DNA from: Isoetes taiwanensis
Lineage: Eukaryota > Streptophyta > Lycopodiopsida > Isoetales > Isoetaceae
Assembly: GCA_021234155.1 (NCBI GenBank)
Contig: JAJEKV010000105.1
Location: 2,084,494-2,148,493, forward strand
Direction: 5' to 3'
DNA length: 64,000 nucleotides
Shown piece by piece: positions 13,273 through 24,909 of this stretch. Both the position numbers and the translations under genes were made by a program. The first letter of the stretch is position 1. Each line of letters opens with the position of its first letter. The notes beneath the pieces were generated by a model. It was given only the letters and a program-made list of their open reading frames with translations. It searched no databases and was not told where the DNA came from.

Positions 13273-14184
13273 ATGGCTTTGGATCCGTTTGTTTCTCATC
13301 CAACATCTCTCTATGGTTGGCTTGGTCTTGAAATCAAAATCAAAGCATCATAATGTTAAAAACTCCTGCCATGTTTATATTTGGGACTCTTTGGTAGATG
13401 CTGGCAATAATAACAACTTGCGTGGTACCGTAGTACTGGAAAAGCAAATTACTATCCATATGGCAAAGACTTCCTTAATGGTGAAGCATGGTGTTAATTT
13501 TGGTTCTGCTGGATCTGGCCTCCTTCCTCATACTGGTGCTACACAAATTGGTAGAATTCTATGGCTCAACAAGTGTTCAGTTTTCAGCAAGTGCGTGCAA
13601 GACTTTATGAGACATTAGGAGATGATGAAGCCTCTAATATCCAAGTTCATTTTCTACATCACTGATGGAGTGAATGATGTTGCTAGAGCTTTGATGCACA
13701 ACCCGATCGCTTGAAGTGGAACTGCATATGTAGCCACCACCCTCTCTACATATGTAGAAGATCTGTATAACATGGGAGCTCCCCAAGTTTGTTGTTACTA
13801 ATGTTTTTCCTATAGTATGTGAGCCCATCATAGCCTTTATGGGTTCTTGTAATTCTTTGTTCAACGAACTCGCTGTTACATGCAATGAACAACTCCAGAA
13901 TCAGTTGAATCTTCTTCATTCTAGGTTGTCAGGTGCGCGCATTGTATATGCTAACTTGTATGATGCAATGCTGGAAGTTATTGAAAATCCATCATCCTAT
14001 GGATTTGCAAACGCCCATCAGCCATGCTATCCAGGTAGATTGCCCGTTTTGTGCTAATGTATCACATTATGCATTCTGGGATTTGTTTCATCCAACTGAG
14101 ACTCTTAATCACATCGTTGGCGAAGTTCTGGAATGGGCCTCAGCATTATGCATATCCAATCAACATGGAAGCGCTTGCTCATGA
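13273..14184 (+). pseudogene. GDSL esterase/lipase pseudogene
   Basis: Remnant of a plant GDSL-family lipase, enzymes that hydrolyse lipid or ester bonds, usually secreted. Recognisable blocks in order: PAMFIFG then SLVDAGNNNNL (block I, with one base missing inside the GDS codons so the catalytic-Ser frame is broken), a GVNFGSAGSGLL stretch, LNKQ-like text, KFVVTNVFPIVCEP, a GSCNSLFNELAVTCN stretch, GARIVYANLYDAM, NPSSYGF, and YAFWDLFHPTETLNHI (block V with the Asp/His pair). The blocks are in three frames and several stops separate them. No introns interrupt the blocks although plant GDSL genes usually have several, so a retrocopy is possible; I saw no poly(A) tail or flanking duplication. 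The family assignment is firm; function is lost. Confidence 0.8.
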
Positions 14185-14499
14185 CAATTAACGCCCATTC
14201 ATAGTGGAATTAAGAGTCCTTTCTTAGTCCTTTTGTGGAATTTGTGGTACAATTTCTTAGTCCTTTTTTTTTCTTTCTTTACGTGCAATGTTGCTTTTGT
14301 TCCCTTCCCCCTAACCTTCTACTGTAGGCTGTTTTCCACACACGCACACTCCTAAGTAAAAAAGGGAAAAAATTAGCGGTAATGCAGGCTTGATGAATAG
14401 GTTATGTAGAGTTGTTGGATATGGCAATTTGCAAATAAGTACATTGAATATGTTGGATCATACGAAGTAGCACAAAAATGGATAGAGATATTAAAATGT

Positions 14500-14931
14500 A
14501 GATAACGCCCTGGCCTGGCCTGAGGGCGTTACCGTAAACAAGAAATTGAGGGCCATGTGGCCATGGCCAAAATGACGAGGGTGTGCGTAGCCCGAGGGCC
14601 AGGGCATTAATGCCCTTAACACTCCAATTCGAGGGTTTTCACTCGCCGTGGAAGATCTGCGGGTTCTTGCTGTTTGCAGGCTGGGTCTTACCACTGGCTC
14701 AGATTTAGGGGCTAAAAAAATTGCCCAACAATTCTAGCTCCAAGATTTTGCTCATACCCGGCTTTCAAAACAGACAAGGAGATCGTTATCTGCTTAAATC
14801 TGTAAAAAAACAAGTTGGATTACAGCTGAATGAATAGCAGCCAAATTACAAGTTGGATTACACCCGAATTTGTAAAAAACAAGTTGGATTACAAACCGAA
14901 TCTGTAAAAACAAGTTGGATTACAGCCGAAT
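14500..14931. repeat. Short hairpin and four-copy tandem repeat
   Basis: At 14503-14531 AACGCCCT and GAGGGCGTT flank a GGCCTGGCC centre and can fold as a hairpin. From 14796 to about 14931 the sequence CAAGTTGGATTACA is repeated four times with spacing of 31 to 37 bases, each preceded by a (C/T)TGTAAAAA-type stretch in three of four copies. Copies vary in length, so this is an ordinary degenerate tandem repeat. Confidence 0.75.
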
Positions 14932-16344
14932 GCTGGATTTTGGGCGGAGCTTCTGCTAATCAGGAAGGGTATGCTTTTATAATGCCCTAGGAGAATCCAG
15001 CACATCCCGTAACATTCTAGGAGAATTGGAGCTACACTGTGGTAAATTTTGGGCACAGTAGTGAGTTATTAGCCGATAACAGCCATCAAAAGAACGTCCC
15101 AGAAGTGTAAACCCGAGGACCGGAGTGTTAAGGAATATGGTCGTGCTTGCAAGAAGACATACTACATGTTTTGGATATGAACCAGTCCAATCCTATTTGA
15201 ATAAAACATTATTCAAAGTTCAAAGTCCAAAGGAAATATAACCATCTACTAGGATTCAATTTCATTGTTTGCGATGCATGTGGATGCATGTGGAAGTAGA
15301 TTGTGGAGGATATTGCCCATCTCACTTTGCTTTCTAACATCTGTTGGCCTTTACAACATTTGACATCATTACAATCCTTCGTAGCATTTGACATCATTAT
15401 TTGTCATTCGTGTATATCAATGCTAGCTCTGTTTTGTCATTCGTGTATATCAATGCTAGCTCAACAGAGCTATGTTTACACCAAAATCTTGAGCTATAGT
15501 CCATCAACATCGTTCGACTATAAAGGAGCTTGCCTAATGGTTTTCTATTGCTTGGTATTATGACTTTAGCAAAATGTTCATTTACTAGTTTGCCATGATC
15601 ATAAGATATTTATGCATGAATCTGAAGAAATTAGTTAGTGATGTAAACAAAATAATAGTTTCAAAGCATGACTGTAAATGCGAAATGCTACTTCAAACAT
15701 CTGCACGATCAAACATCTGAGAATATTGCATTTTAACTTCTGCTAGGGATATGGCCAACAAACACATTAAAGTTATTGGGTTGAGAATCCTTGCGGTTGT
15801 TGGAAGATGCTGGCATTTCCAATAATTTGTGTGAACCGTAGACTTGATAAATTGACAGTCTTATGGTATGATATAAACTGAAGAGACCATCTTTAGTTAC
15901 CAAAGTGCATCACATGTCATGAGTGAACATCAGGAAGCGAAAAATGTCGTCAAATTCAAAATGGAATCCAAGGTCAAATATGAAGTACCATCATGAAAAT
16001 ACTTGATAAATACAAAGTTGACACAAAGCATAACAAAAATAAAAGTAGACGCTTTTAATGCAATTAGCTCCAGGCATGAAGGTTTATGTTTAGCTTTTGG
16101 TCTGATGCAATTTCTCTCAGAATGTTAGAATGACATCCATGACGTAATTGGGAGGCATGTATATAAGAGGTTCTCTTTTATAGACTTCTCAAGGGTGTAG
16201 CTTTCTTCTGGAAGGCAACGACAGAGGGAGACGGAAATATTTTATTTTCCAAACGCTAAGTTCAAAAAGGAATTGTGTCAAAAATTCGTTTTAGAGAATC
16301 TGCATGTGGATTGCCTATGATTTGAGACTCAAGAAACTTCTAGC
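14932..16344. other. Intergenic, no gene; small direct repeat
   Basis: No coding sequence recognised. A 28-bp direct repeat (TTGTCATTCGTGTATATCAA then TGCTAGCT) occurs at 15401-15428 and 15434-15461. The short sequence CATTTGACATCATTA also occurs twice just before it. Confidence 0.45.
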
Positions 16345-17819
16345 TTGATATATTTGTTAAACTTGCATACTGTTCAATCTGCGGAAGAAGCACAAAGTCA
16401 ACAGGAAGTATACATTGATCTTGCTCTCCGCATTCCTCAGGATTTTTTTACGCCTTCCAGCTATATGGATTACGTGGTAGCCCGGCGCTATCTTTTTCTT
16501 CTCAATTGGTATTCGGCAAACGACAAACTTTCTGAGCCACTGGGCAGTGAGGATTTTCTAAGGATCTGGCCAGACCTTTCCATGGAAGACAAAGGCTTAC
16601 TCTGTGCACTCTTAGTCTTTGATCAACTCCACTGTGCGGATCCCGATTTTGTCATCTTCCGTGTGGTTCAGCCTATGGCTTATATTTTTCATGATTTTTA
16701 TCTGGCTGATACACAGGATAAGTTCTTAGATGGGCCTCATCGGATTTTTCAAGGCAACCCTCATGCTCATTGGCTGTTATTGGAAAACAATCCGTATCTA
16801 CAGGATCCTGCTCACGCCAACACTCTTTGCATGGAGTACATGCCTGAGCTTGCTCATCAGCTACCTCTCTGGCAAGCTGAGACGTTGGAACAGGTGCGGA
16901 AGAATTTAGCCCATCCTGAAGATCTTCCGTTTGCACAACTTTACATGCAGCACCTGGGTGGCTACAACACCCTGCGTGCCTTTCTGGACAGCAAGACTAT
17001 ACCCACGGGTTGGGTTAATCCTCCAGTTTATACCATGCTCTCAGGCTCTGATTGGGATCAGTGGTGCCGTGCTCTTGATGCAGACCTTGTTCGTGAATTC
17101 AGGGAGCAGGCCCAGCAACCCACGCCAACAAGCATGGCTCAATCTCAATATGCTTCCTTTAGGTGCACCCCCGCGCCCCAGATATCTCACTGCGAATTGG
17201 CGTCTTCCCTTTTGGACTAAAGTCATTGAAGGCCATGCTGACTGGACTCCTGTGCAGATCTCCACCGATCTTCGTTGGGATCCACGTTTTGTTGCCGCTC
17301 TAATTGGGAAAATGGCACTACCTTGGAGCACACTGAAAATTGGATCTACATCCCCAATGAGCGCGGATGGCAGACCCCCACGCAAGCTGTCTCCGGACTT
17401 GATCTTTTTTTGGAGCGTGCTGCAAAACCCCAGATCCATCTGTTCACAGACAAGCAGGATTTTGTGCTGCTTTAAAATGCCTTCTTTTGAGTTCTCTTGC
17501 TCGACAGCGTCCTATTTATTATTGCAACCCGAATGCCAGTGTCAGTGCCTTCGGCCTTCAGACCTGCCTTCTCATGGAAGGCCAGTATGTTCCTGCTAAC
17601 GCACACCGTGCCCTTGAAGAGATGGTGCACTCAGGGTTTCTAATTGACGCTCTTCCCGCCATCGGTCTCAACACTCAGGAAGCTCTCACGGCACGACAAG
17701 AACTCATTGCCAGCTATCACTCAGGCGACCGTCCTCATACACGCCAAGATGACTTTCATGTTGTTGGGTCTCCACCACCAGAATCTCTTTTCCCTTTTCT
17801 CATCCCTGAGTGTCGTTTG
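16345..17819 (+). pseudogene. Unrecognised ORF at the 3' end of an LTR element (frameshifted)
   Basis: Not recognised as gag, protease, RT, RNase H or integrase. The longest open part (16345-17220, 291 codons) reads from a helical, Leu/Asp/Tyr-rich region (YMDYVVARRYLFLLNWY, QPMAYIFHDFYL). It continues in a second frame (about 17129-17330: PRPRYLTANWRLPFWTK), a third (about 17300-17475: ENWIYIPNERGWQTPTQ) and a fourth segment (17487-17858: RPIYYCNPNASVSAFGLQTC), so three frame changes break a protein of roughly 500 residues. Base composition is clearly more GC-rich than its surroundings. It ends directly before a G-rich tract and TGTTAG, the look of a polypurine tract and 3' LTR, so its position is that of an env-like or extra ORF of an LTR retrotransposon. 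No signal peptide or transmembrane segment was obvious. The true start may lie upstream of the first ATG. Confidence 0.5.
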
Positions 17820-18416
17820 GTGGGGGGGAGTGTTAGTCCTGTACGTCCTGGTACATGACTATTCATGCACACTTCAGACCAGGTCAGGAACAAGGAGCCA
17901 CAGTCAGGTCAAGGTCAGGCGTCAAAAGCCCAGCAGAAGACCAAGCAGCAGACCACGCAGAAGGCCACGGGCACGCCAAAGAAGAGGCCAAGAACAGACA
18001 AGTGACGGGCCGTCAACGTCAGCGTGATTTCAGGCATTTCAAGAGGCACCGCCAACATTCCTGCAAATCAGGCCTCCTTCCAGGAGTCGGCACCAAGATC
18101 TGACAGAGTGTCTATATTGGGCCAGAAGCCATTGTACTATATATATGAAGTAGAGCTAGCACTCGAGTTTTAGATGAGTTTTTGGTCTTGTCTCCATTTT
18201 GTTTCTCTCTATTGCAAAAGCTCATGTATCATCATTGATATCAAAGAGTTTTGTTCCCATCATTGTGTTCTCATTGTTTTCTTTTGTTCTCTCTCTTTTC
18301 CTTTTCCTTGTTTCTTTGCAAATCCCGCGTGACACAGCTACCGAATTCTCCTGTTTGATCCACGGGTCCTCACGGAGGGCTGTCTTGCAGGAGTTCCCGA
18401 ACCCAGACCCCAAACA
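17820..18416 (+). repeat. Probable polypurine tract and 3' LTR
   Basis: GTGGGGGGGAG at 17820-17830 is followed at once by TGTTAGTCCTGTACG. The stretch contains a TATA-like ACTATATATATGAAG near 18137 and ends with CCCAGACCCCAAACA at 18416, giving TG...CA ends and a length of about 586. No second copy is in the window, so the LTR call rests on structure alone and the 3' end is a guess. Confidence 0.45.
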
Positions 18417-18606
18417 AAGCTTGTGCTTTATTTTCTTTATTCCTTGTTTTCTTCTGGTATACAAAAATAGAATAAGCATATGCGTTGAATATCATTTGTA
18501 AATTGAAAATATGATTGTTATGCTATGCTGCTCAGGCTCTTGAGGAGTTTGGGATCAAATTGAAGGGTATGGTGTACATTAATATGTGTTTAGGTAGTCT
18601 CCTGTA

Positions 18607-19168
18607 ATGGATAGGGATGACTTGATTGCAGATCCTACAGACTCCAATGCATTTGAATATGCCATACTTTCCTTGAATGGCTCTACCAGTGCAGGAAGAA
18701 TAAGGGCAAGATATTGGACTTTTGAAGAGACATCTATTTTGATTACTGCAAAGAAACTTGAATATGACAAATATAACATTTCTAGTTATTGGGACATGAT
18801 CTTTAGAGCTAAGGAGAGATGGGGTGTGGCGGTACAATTATTTGATGAGAATGGTGTCGTTGGCTGGGATTCTAAACATTGCAAATAGAAATAGAAAAAT
18901 TTGTCATCTAATTACAAAGGATCAAAGAGCTTCAGCAAAAATCAATAACTTTAAGTACTTCTTCATGTCCAGGGATGATAAAAGAAGAGAAAGGGTCAAA
19001 AGTACTGTTACAATTGATGATGCTCATTATGCAATGTTAAATGAGTTGTTTGGTAGACAGCCTTCACTTGCTTATGTTGGCAATAAATACACCTCGCAAC
19101 AATCTTATGCAAGGAGTATCTTGGGAGGTAATGAGACCGAATCTGCTGCTAAGCAAAGAAAAACCTGA
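18607..19168 (+). pseudogene. Myb/SANT-like (trihelix) DNA-binding protein fragment
   Basis: A plus-strand frame starting MDRDDLIADPTDSNAF carries GRIRARYWTFEETSILITAK, where the W-x-x-E-E-T pattern is that of the first helix of trihelix or Myb/SANT-like domains found in plant transcription factors and in PIF/Harbinger helper proteins. It stops at 18888. A second frame then carries SRDDKRRERVKSTVTIDDAHYAMLNELFGRQPS, which looks like the region that follows the domain. At least one frameshift separates the two, and no downstream gene structure was found, so it is probably a degenerate copy. Whether it comes from a host gene or a transposon cannot be told. Confidence 0.45.
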
Positions 19169-19220
19169 ACTTATGAAGTTGCATGATACGAATAGGGTAG
19201 CTCAGGGGAGTGGTCTTGGT

Positions 19221-19976
19221 TGTTAGTCTTGGGGGTGTCTAAGTTTGACAAATTATTGGCAAGGCTGGCAACCTATGGTCGATATTTAATTATGGTGTTA
19301 AAAAAGACTTTTCTAAATAAAAAAGGGCTAAAGTCGTAGTAGAGACCTATAAGTAGAAGCTAGACTTCAGTTACACATATATTGGCAACCAGAGATCCGA
19401 TTGAGGCGATTTTTACTTTATTGGAACCGTCTCAGAGGAACGGCACTTCTCGTGTTTCTTCCAAATGAGAGAGATATGGCCGAAAGAGTGACAGGGGGTC
19501 AAACCGCTCTACTCATTCACTCTTGAATTTGATTCTAAGAAAGCCATTACTTTTTCCTAGAGCTTCTACTGTTATTATTCAATAACCTATTACTATCCTA
19601 GAGTCTAACTCCTGGTGTTTTATATTGAAGACTGCTCGCTCGAGGGAGGAGCTACCAGTGGAAGTTGATTATCAGGCCTTGCCATAGTTATGCCAGTTCT
19701 TAGCACTGAATGGCTCGGTTGGATGGTGAACTACCATAGATTGGTTATTGTATTTGGACCTAACTCTAATTTTGGTGAACTAAAGCTTGACCAATCTGAG
19801 TTGTTCGTGTAACTCGTATTTTGTCTTTACTTCAAATTAGAGATCTTTTTGTCATTTCTAACAGTTTGATTGTGGATTATGTAGCAATTTTGGATGGATC
19901 CGTGAATTGTCTGAAGAAGTCTTGAATAAAAGTTTGGAGATATAAGAGGTATGGTTCATTGGTGTGATCCATGACA
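19221..19976 (+). repeat. Possible LTR followed by tRNA-Met-type primer site
   Basis: The stretch starts TGTTAGTCTTGG and ends GATCCATGACA at 19976. Two bases later TGGTATCAAAGC (19979-19990) differs by one base from the primer site complementary to initiator tRNA-Met (TGGTATCAGAGC). TG...CA ends plus a primer site at the right distance fit a 5' LTR of about 756 bases. The element body that should follow is missing; a minus-strand trihelix fragment lies there instead. No second LTR was found. Confidence 0.4.
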
Positions 19977-20069
19977 ATTGGTATCAAAGCCTGGCTATTC
20001 TTGACGTTCACAAGTCATCCAGTTGGTGCTGGAGATTGCAAATTGGAATAAAGATTCTTATTCTGGCTA

Positions 20070-20894
20070 CTGAACAACCTTTGTCACATTGGCATGATGA
20101 CCCATATAATCATCTATCAATGAATACCATTGGTTCACCATTGGCTCTCCTCTGCTCGCTCATTTCCAGAGATGTTATTGTGTGCTTTGACAGCCATGTA
20201 TTCCTTGTGCAAAGCATTCCACTTCTTCCTACATAATTCAGCATCCTTGTCTGGACACAGTCCCACTAATTTTGTCAAGACTATATTCCATAAATTGATG
20301 CCTTGTTTGGGTGGCATTGAGAACTTACCCTGCATTTCCCCACGAACATGAATCAAAGAAACACACCATTTATCTTCCCAGCATGCATGCTTGACACTTC
20401 CATCTTCCTTTCCTCCCTTACACTTTTTCAAGGTATTCTTGTTGTTCTTTGCTTCATTCCATTGCCTCTTTACGGACTTCACTTTGACTTTGGACTCAAG
20501 CACATTATTGCTTTAGTTCACAACAATAGGTGGATAAACATTTTGGTTTTGATTCAGCTGAGGATCTTGGCTGTAGTTCATATCATTGGGCTGATTCGTG
20601 GACATTTGCTTGTGGACATTTGCTTTTGGTCCATGGAATTTGGTTGAAACATATTATGACTATGGACAAGAGGAACAAGCATTAGGCCATGAGATGATAG
20701 ATATGGAATGATAGATATGGAAGGAAAAGAGGATTTTGAGGCATATGAATGCCTTGTGGAGGTTTGGGTAGCTGAGCTCTCATGCAGGTAAGCTTTTGTG
20801 GATGGGTAGGAGCAATTCCATCAGGAATTGTAGGTGGAAAAGAGGACTGTGAACAATCTTGTGTGGCATACATAATGTCGACCTCATTGTCCAT
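20070..20894 (-). pseudogene. Trihelix-like DNA-binding protein fragment
   Basis: Minus-strand frames in order from 20894: MDNEVDIMYATQDCSQSSF and a Pro/Gln-rich stretch, then about 20630-20510 with two stops (YELQPRSSAESKPKC), then 20503-20135 with ACWEDKWCVSLIHVRGEM, PKQGINLW, LCRKKWNALHKEYMAVKAHN. The W-spacing and KKWxxLxxEY pattern are those of a trihelix/SANT domain. Just beyond, near 20130-20075, WYSLIDDYMGHHANVTKVV continues the family in another frame. Stops and frame changes suggest a pseudogene or a transposon-carried copy. It lies tail-to-tail with the related plus-strand fragment at 18607-19168, but the two are different subtypes. Confidence 0.5.
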
Positions 20895-20949
20895 CTGGAA
20901 CGAAGAAATTGAATAAAAAAGAGTTCTATGCTCAAAAAAATGAGTCGGA

Positions 20950-22372
20950 GAGGAACATTTGCAAGTTAATTCATCATACTCTTTTATTTTTCCATATGTG
21001 CATCCAAGGAGCTTCTTGTTGTTGTGGCTGTTAACATTTTGATGATATTTTCTTAGAAATAAAGGTATTAAGATTTGATATAGTAAACCAATGCCTAGGT
21101 TACTTAGCTATTAGTTACTTATTTTGAGCAGACTTTAAGTTGGTAGACTGTAGGGCTTGCATCTTAATTGCTTTGAAACTTTTCATGCCAAAGAATTAAT
21201 ACAAATCGAATTATTGACTAATCACATGCCATTTATGTCCATTGTAAACTCGTCCTTTAAGCTTGATTCGACACATACCAAACGGAGTACAACACGTGGT
21301 GTTGAATGGCTTTCTTAGACAGAAACAAAGGCAGGCAACCAAAAACTTTTTCCCTAAATGCATTATCAATTTGTGCCATTGTGAAAGTGCCTTCGTCGTA
21401 TTACCCTGAACTTAGAGATGGAAGAACCTTCTGACTCTCTTTCGTCAGTAAGAGAAAAGGCCACATACCTAGTGTTGCAATAGTACTACCAATTCCTACA
21501 ACTATAGCAGGAACTACCACTATGAGCATTCTTCTTGCAAAGATATATTTCTTAGCCAATTTGTTCGCATGTCCAAAACTCCTTTCCTCTATCTTTAAAA
21601 TACATGTTGCTAAATCGAGGTTTATTAAGATCCGTTGGTGAAAGAAAAATAGTAACCAAAACTCCTTTCCTCTATCTTTAAAATACATGTTGCTAAATCG
21701 AGGTTTATTAAGATCCGTTGGTGAAAGAAAAATAGTAACCTCAAATCATTAGGGACATAACAGCGTAAAGGCCAACATTATATAATTTTGTTGTCTGGAA
21801 ATGCACAACCATTACATCAAATATAATCTCAAGGATGTCCTTATTAACTTACTCCTTTGTTTAATTTGCATTAACGATGTAGCATCAGATGTCCATAGAA
21901 TGTCTATTTGCACTTGCATCTTTGGTTAAAGAAACATGAAATCAGATAAATAGACCGTGCTAAACTGTCTAAAGTGCTCCCTGTCAGGAGAAGCTTTAAT
22001 ACAATAAACTCAATTCTCCAACCATAATAAGCACAATATAAGTTTGCTGATGAACCCATTCTAAATTGTTAACCTGTTTTCTTCATTTGATGGCTTTCTT
22101 GCCTTCCATATACAGGCATCTAATTCTGGAACCATTAAAGAAGCATATGCGTTTACAAATCTGGGAACCATTAAAGAAACATATGCTGCATATTTGTTGC
22201 ATTTGATTGGAGACAAAAGAGACATGATGCAAATAATAGGCGGCATAATATAAGAACAGTGAACAAATATATGAAATTTTTGCTGCAATAGACAGATGGG
22301 TGTTAAAACTTCTAGCTGCACATTTGCTCGCTGGTTAGCAAGCTCTAGATGTTGTAAGATCATATTGCAAGG
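20950..22372. other. Intergenic with 83-bp tandem duplication
   Basis: No gene recognised. A block beginning CCAAAACTCCTTTCCTCTAT is present twice back to back (21573-21655 and 21656-21738, period 83) and looks identical. On the minus strand it overlaps a frame with a hydrophobic stretch (MLIVVVPAIVVGIGSTIATL) that could be one membrane-spanning exon, but nothing else supports a gene. Confidence 0.45.
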
Positions 22373-22936
22373 TCATATGCTTGTATGGATTGCCAGATCA
22401 TATGCTTGTTGTATGCTCTCTCTAACTTTTCTGCACCCATCTGTAGGCAGCATTTCCTTTTTTCCTGCCAAAATTTCCTTCAACTCTTCCTCTGAATCTG
22501 AACAACAGGCCAAGGCAAGGCATGAATTTGAATGATCAGATCCAAAGGAATCATCACTTTCGTAATCAGATCTAGAAGGGGAAGCAACCTGCTTCTCAGC
22601 TGGAGCATAAGAACTAACATATTGCTCAAAGGATTGGAATTTATAGCTGCTGGGCTTTTTTAATTTCTTCTGCTGCACTCTGCGGCTTGGAGATGCAACA
22701 ACAGGATGCAGAATATCCATACCTTTATGATTTATGGGCGAGTTGCAAACATCGGCAGAAGGATGAACATGGCCAGCGCCAGATCCCCTTTTGCATGAGA
22801 CCCTCAAACAGAAATTTGCGTCCACAGAGCACAAAGGGCTTACTCCTCCATGCGTGGGCAGAACAGATCGAGGGGATCCATCGTAGGAAGACTGATCATC
22901 CTTGCATTTTTCGCTTCTGAAGCTCCAAAAATCCTG
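22373..22936 (-). CDS. Possible coding exon, unknown, Ser/Lys-rich
   Basis: An open minus-strand stretch of about 188 codons with no internal stop, longer than expected by chance at this base composition. It contains a basic patch (SPSRRVQQKKLKKPSSYKFQ), an acidic Ser-rich patch (SRSDYESDDSFGSDHSNS) and ends KVRESIQQAYDLAIHTSI. The first in-frame ATG is at 22834, but the frame is open further upstream to about 22990, so a start or splice site could be there. I do not recognise the family. A CAG/GTAAATCC donor-like site at 23694 on the same strand could belong to an upstream leader exon. Treat as a hypothesis. Confidence 0.25.
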   Translation of the reverse strand, partial: QDFWSFRSEKCKDDQSSYDGSPRSVLPTHGGVSPLCSVDANFCLRVSCKRGSGAGHVHPSADVCNSPINHKGMDILHPVVASPSRRVQQKKLKKPSSYKFQSFEQYVSSYAPAEKQVASPSRSDYESDDSFGSDHSNSCLALACCSDSEEELKEILAGKKEMLPTDGCRKVRESIQQAYDLAIHTSI

Positions 22937-22939
22937 CTT

Positions 22940-24905
22940 AGAGACCGAAGCCTCATTCCGAGGCGGATTTTGGCCATGCTTGATGATCCAGAGGAGTAAT
23001 TAGGCATTCAGGAAGATGGGGACAAAAATAATTTGTGAACTGATCGGAATCAGAGGCAAGAAGGCTTGGATAGAAAAAAAATTGGACGAATCCGATTGGA
23101 CGAATCTGTAAGAAATGATAGGTCTTCTGCCCCAAATCCGCCTGCATGCTGCAACACAGAGTCAAGCAAGGTAGGTATGTTGCAGCAAAGACATCAAGCC
23201 CCCCCGATCCAGTAATGTTTGCCGCTGCTCACGGATTCCACAGATCCGACCACGTTTGTTGTTGGCGGTGGACAGCTTGATCCGGCATAGGAGGTCCCGA
23301 CAGGTTACAGCATCGGAGATCTTTAAGAAAAACATAGCAACAAAATATTAAGATAGATGACGGCGCGGAAAAATTAGATGCGACAAAAACAAAAATGAAA
23401 AATTAAAGACTGACTTATATATGTTTAAAAAAGTTTGTTAAAGCTAACTTCTATGATGATGAATGCCAAGTACAATAGACATAGCAGCAAAGATCTTTAA
23501 AACCAGACTGCAAGAAGATGAAGTCTTTGATAAAAAGGGAAGAAGAGTTTAAAATTGCACCTTCAAACAAAAAAGGTCCACAAGGTACAGTCCTTTTATT
23601 CGGTCTCGGAACTCTGCATTCAGACATTTATTTATTAAAGAACTGGTAAATGATCTGGGAATTTATTAGAATAATAGGAAGAGAGGATTTACCTGCAAAA
23701 GCAGACTGCAGCGATGCAGTGTTACTCTTTTCTCTCTGTCCGATTATGTGATGGCAGATCTGCTGATAAAGATGTTGGAGTATCGCGAAATTCCTTTGGC
23801 GCCAATGTTGAAAGAGGGACGCATGGCATGCACAAGGGAATCGGCAATTGCTTTCCCAGCAACGATCCCCTACCAGTTAATCCATTTCGTTTCCTGGCCA
23901 TGTTAGCACAACGAAATTCTAAACTTCCTTCTTGTGGAATCATGTTAACCGTGGATGTTTTAACGTGTTAAACCATTATTTGCTAAATTGTAAATGGCTT
24001 CCTAAACTTCCACGTAGTGGAATCTCACCCTAATCTCACCCTTAATGAGATGCCTGTATCTAAAATACAGTCGTGGCAGATAGAAGCTTACATACTATTA
24101 TGTGACGTATGCTAGGCCACATCTTAATGCCCGACATGAAAGGGCCGCTGTGGGAAAGAGACCTGACTTTTGGTCGATAGCTTCACCGTATAATGAATGG
24201 TACGAATTACCCTATCTGTTTACAAGAAACACTTGAAACACTCGTTAGAACTTTGACTTCAAGGATCGATGTGAGATTTGATCATAAACCATCAAATGCA
24301 TTTCCAGACAATAAGAATTCACTTTATTACGCAATAACAAAGATCATTACACAAGAGTATGCATATACTTCCTATCATCTGAACACAAGATAAATGATAG
24401 CAAGGCAGTCGAAAAGTCTCTTTCCTTTTGTTTAAGTCTACAAAAAAGTGTATTAGTAGTGCCCTATGCTCGTCAAATATATGCACATTTGCTCGGCCAC
24501 TACTTGTAGCCAGCCAACGTAACTAATATGGGCTTGTGCAGACAAGGCTTCGCATAAGTCTCTTTGAACCATATGGTAATTCAACTGTAATCTGCCACAA
24601 AATGTACTAATAAGCTTTTGTTGCAAAGCAGTCATAAATATCAGAGGTTGTCAGCAGGCTTGCCTCCTGTTTTCAAATGGGACGGCCTTGACAGATCACT
24701 ATGGGCCAACAACTTATCGAGTCATATTTTCCAAATAAGTTACAATTGATGAGTTTCCAAATGACTTTCAATTGGTGAGCGTGCTCCATATGACCACCCT
24801 GAGTTGAAGGAATCCGAGTTGAAGGATTTTTATCATGTTAAATAATGCGCCTTCCTATCAAGCTCAGATCCTTAGTGATGGCGTTTCTTATGGCAATGAA
24901 GTTCG
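22940..24905. other. Intergenic, no gene recognised
   Basis: No coding sequence recognised. Minus strand around 23110-23175 carries TTGCTTGACTCTGTGTTGCAGC, shared with a minus-strand segment near 35740-35775, so the two areas contain relatives of one repeat. Nothing else stands out. Confidence 0.4.
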
Positions 24906-24909
24906 AAAC

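Noticed and set aside
14796-14931. Four evenly placed repeats as CRISPR-like array
   Set aside because: Spacing varies, spacers are themselves related, and the context is a plant genome.
17831-19976. 17831-18416 and 19221-19976 as the two LTRs of one element
   Set aside because: Only the first eight bases (TGTTAGTC) agree; the rest is unrelated and the order (3' LTR first) is wrong.
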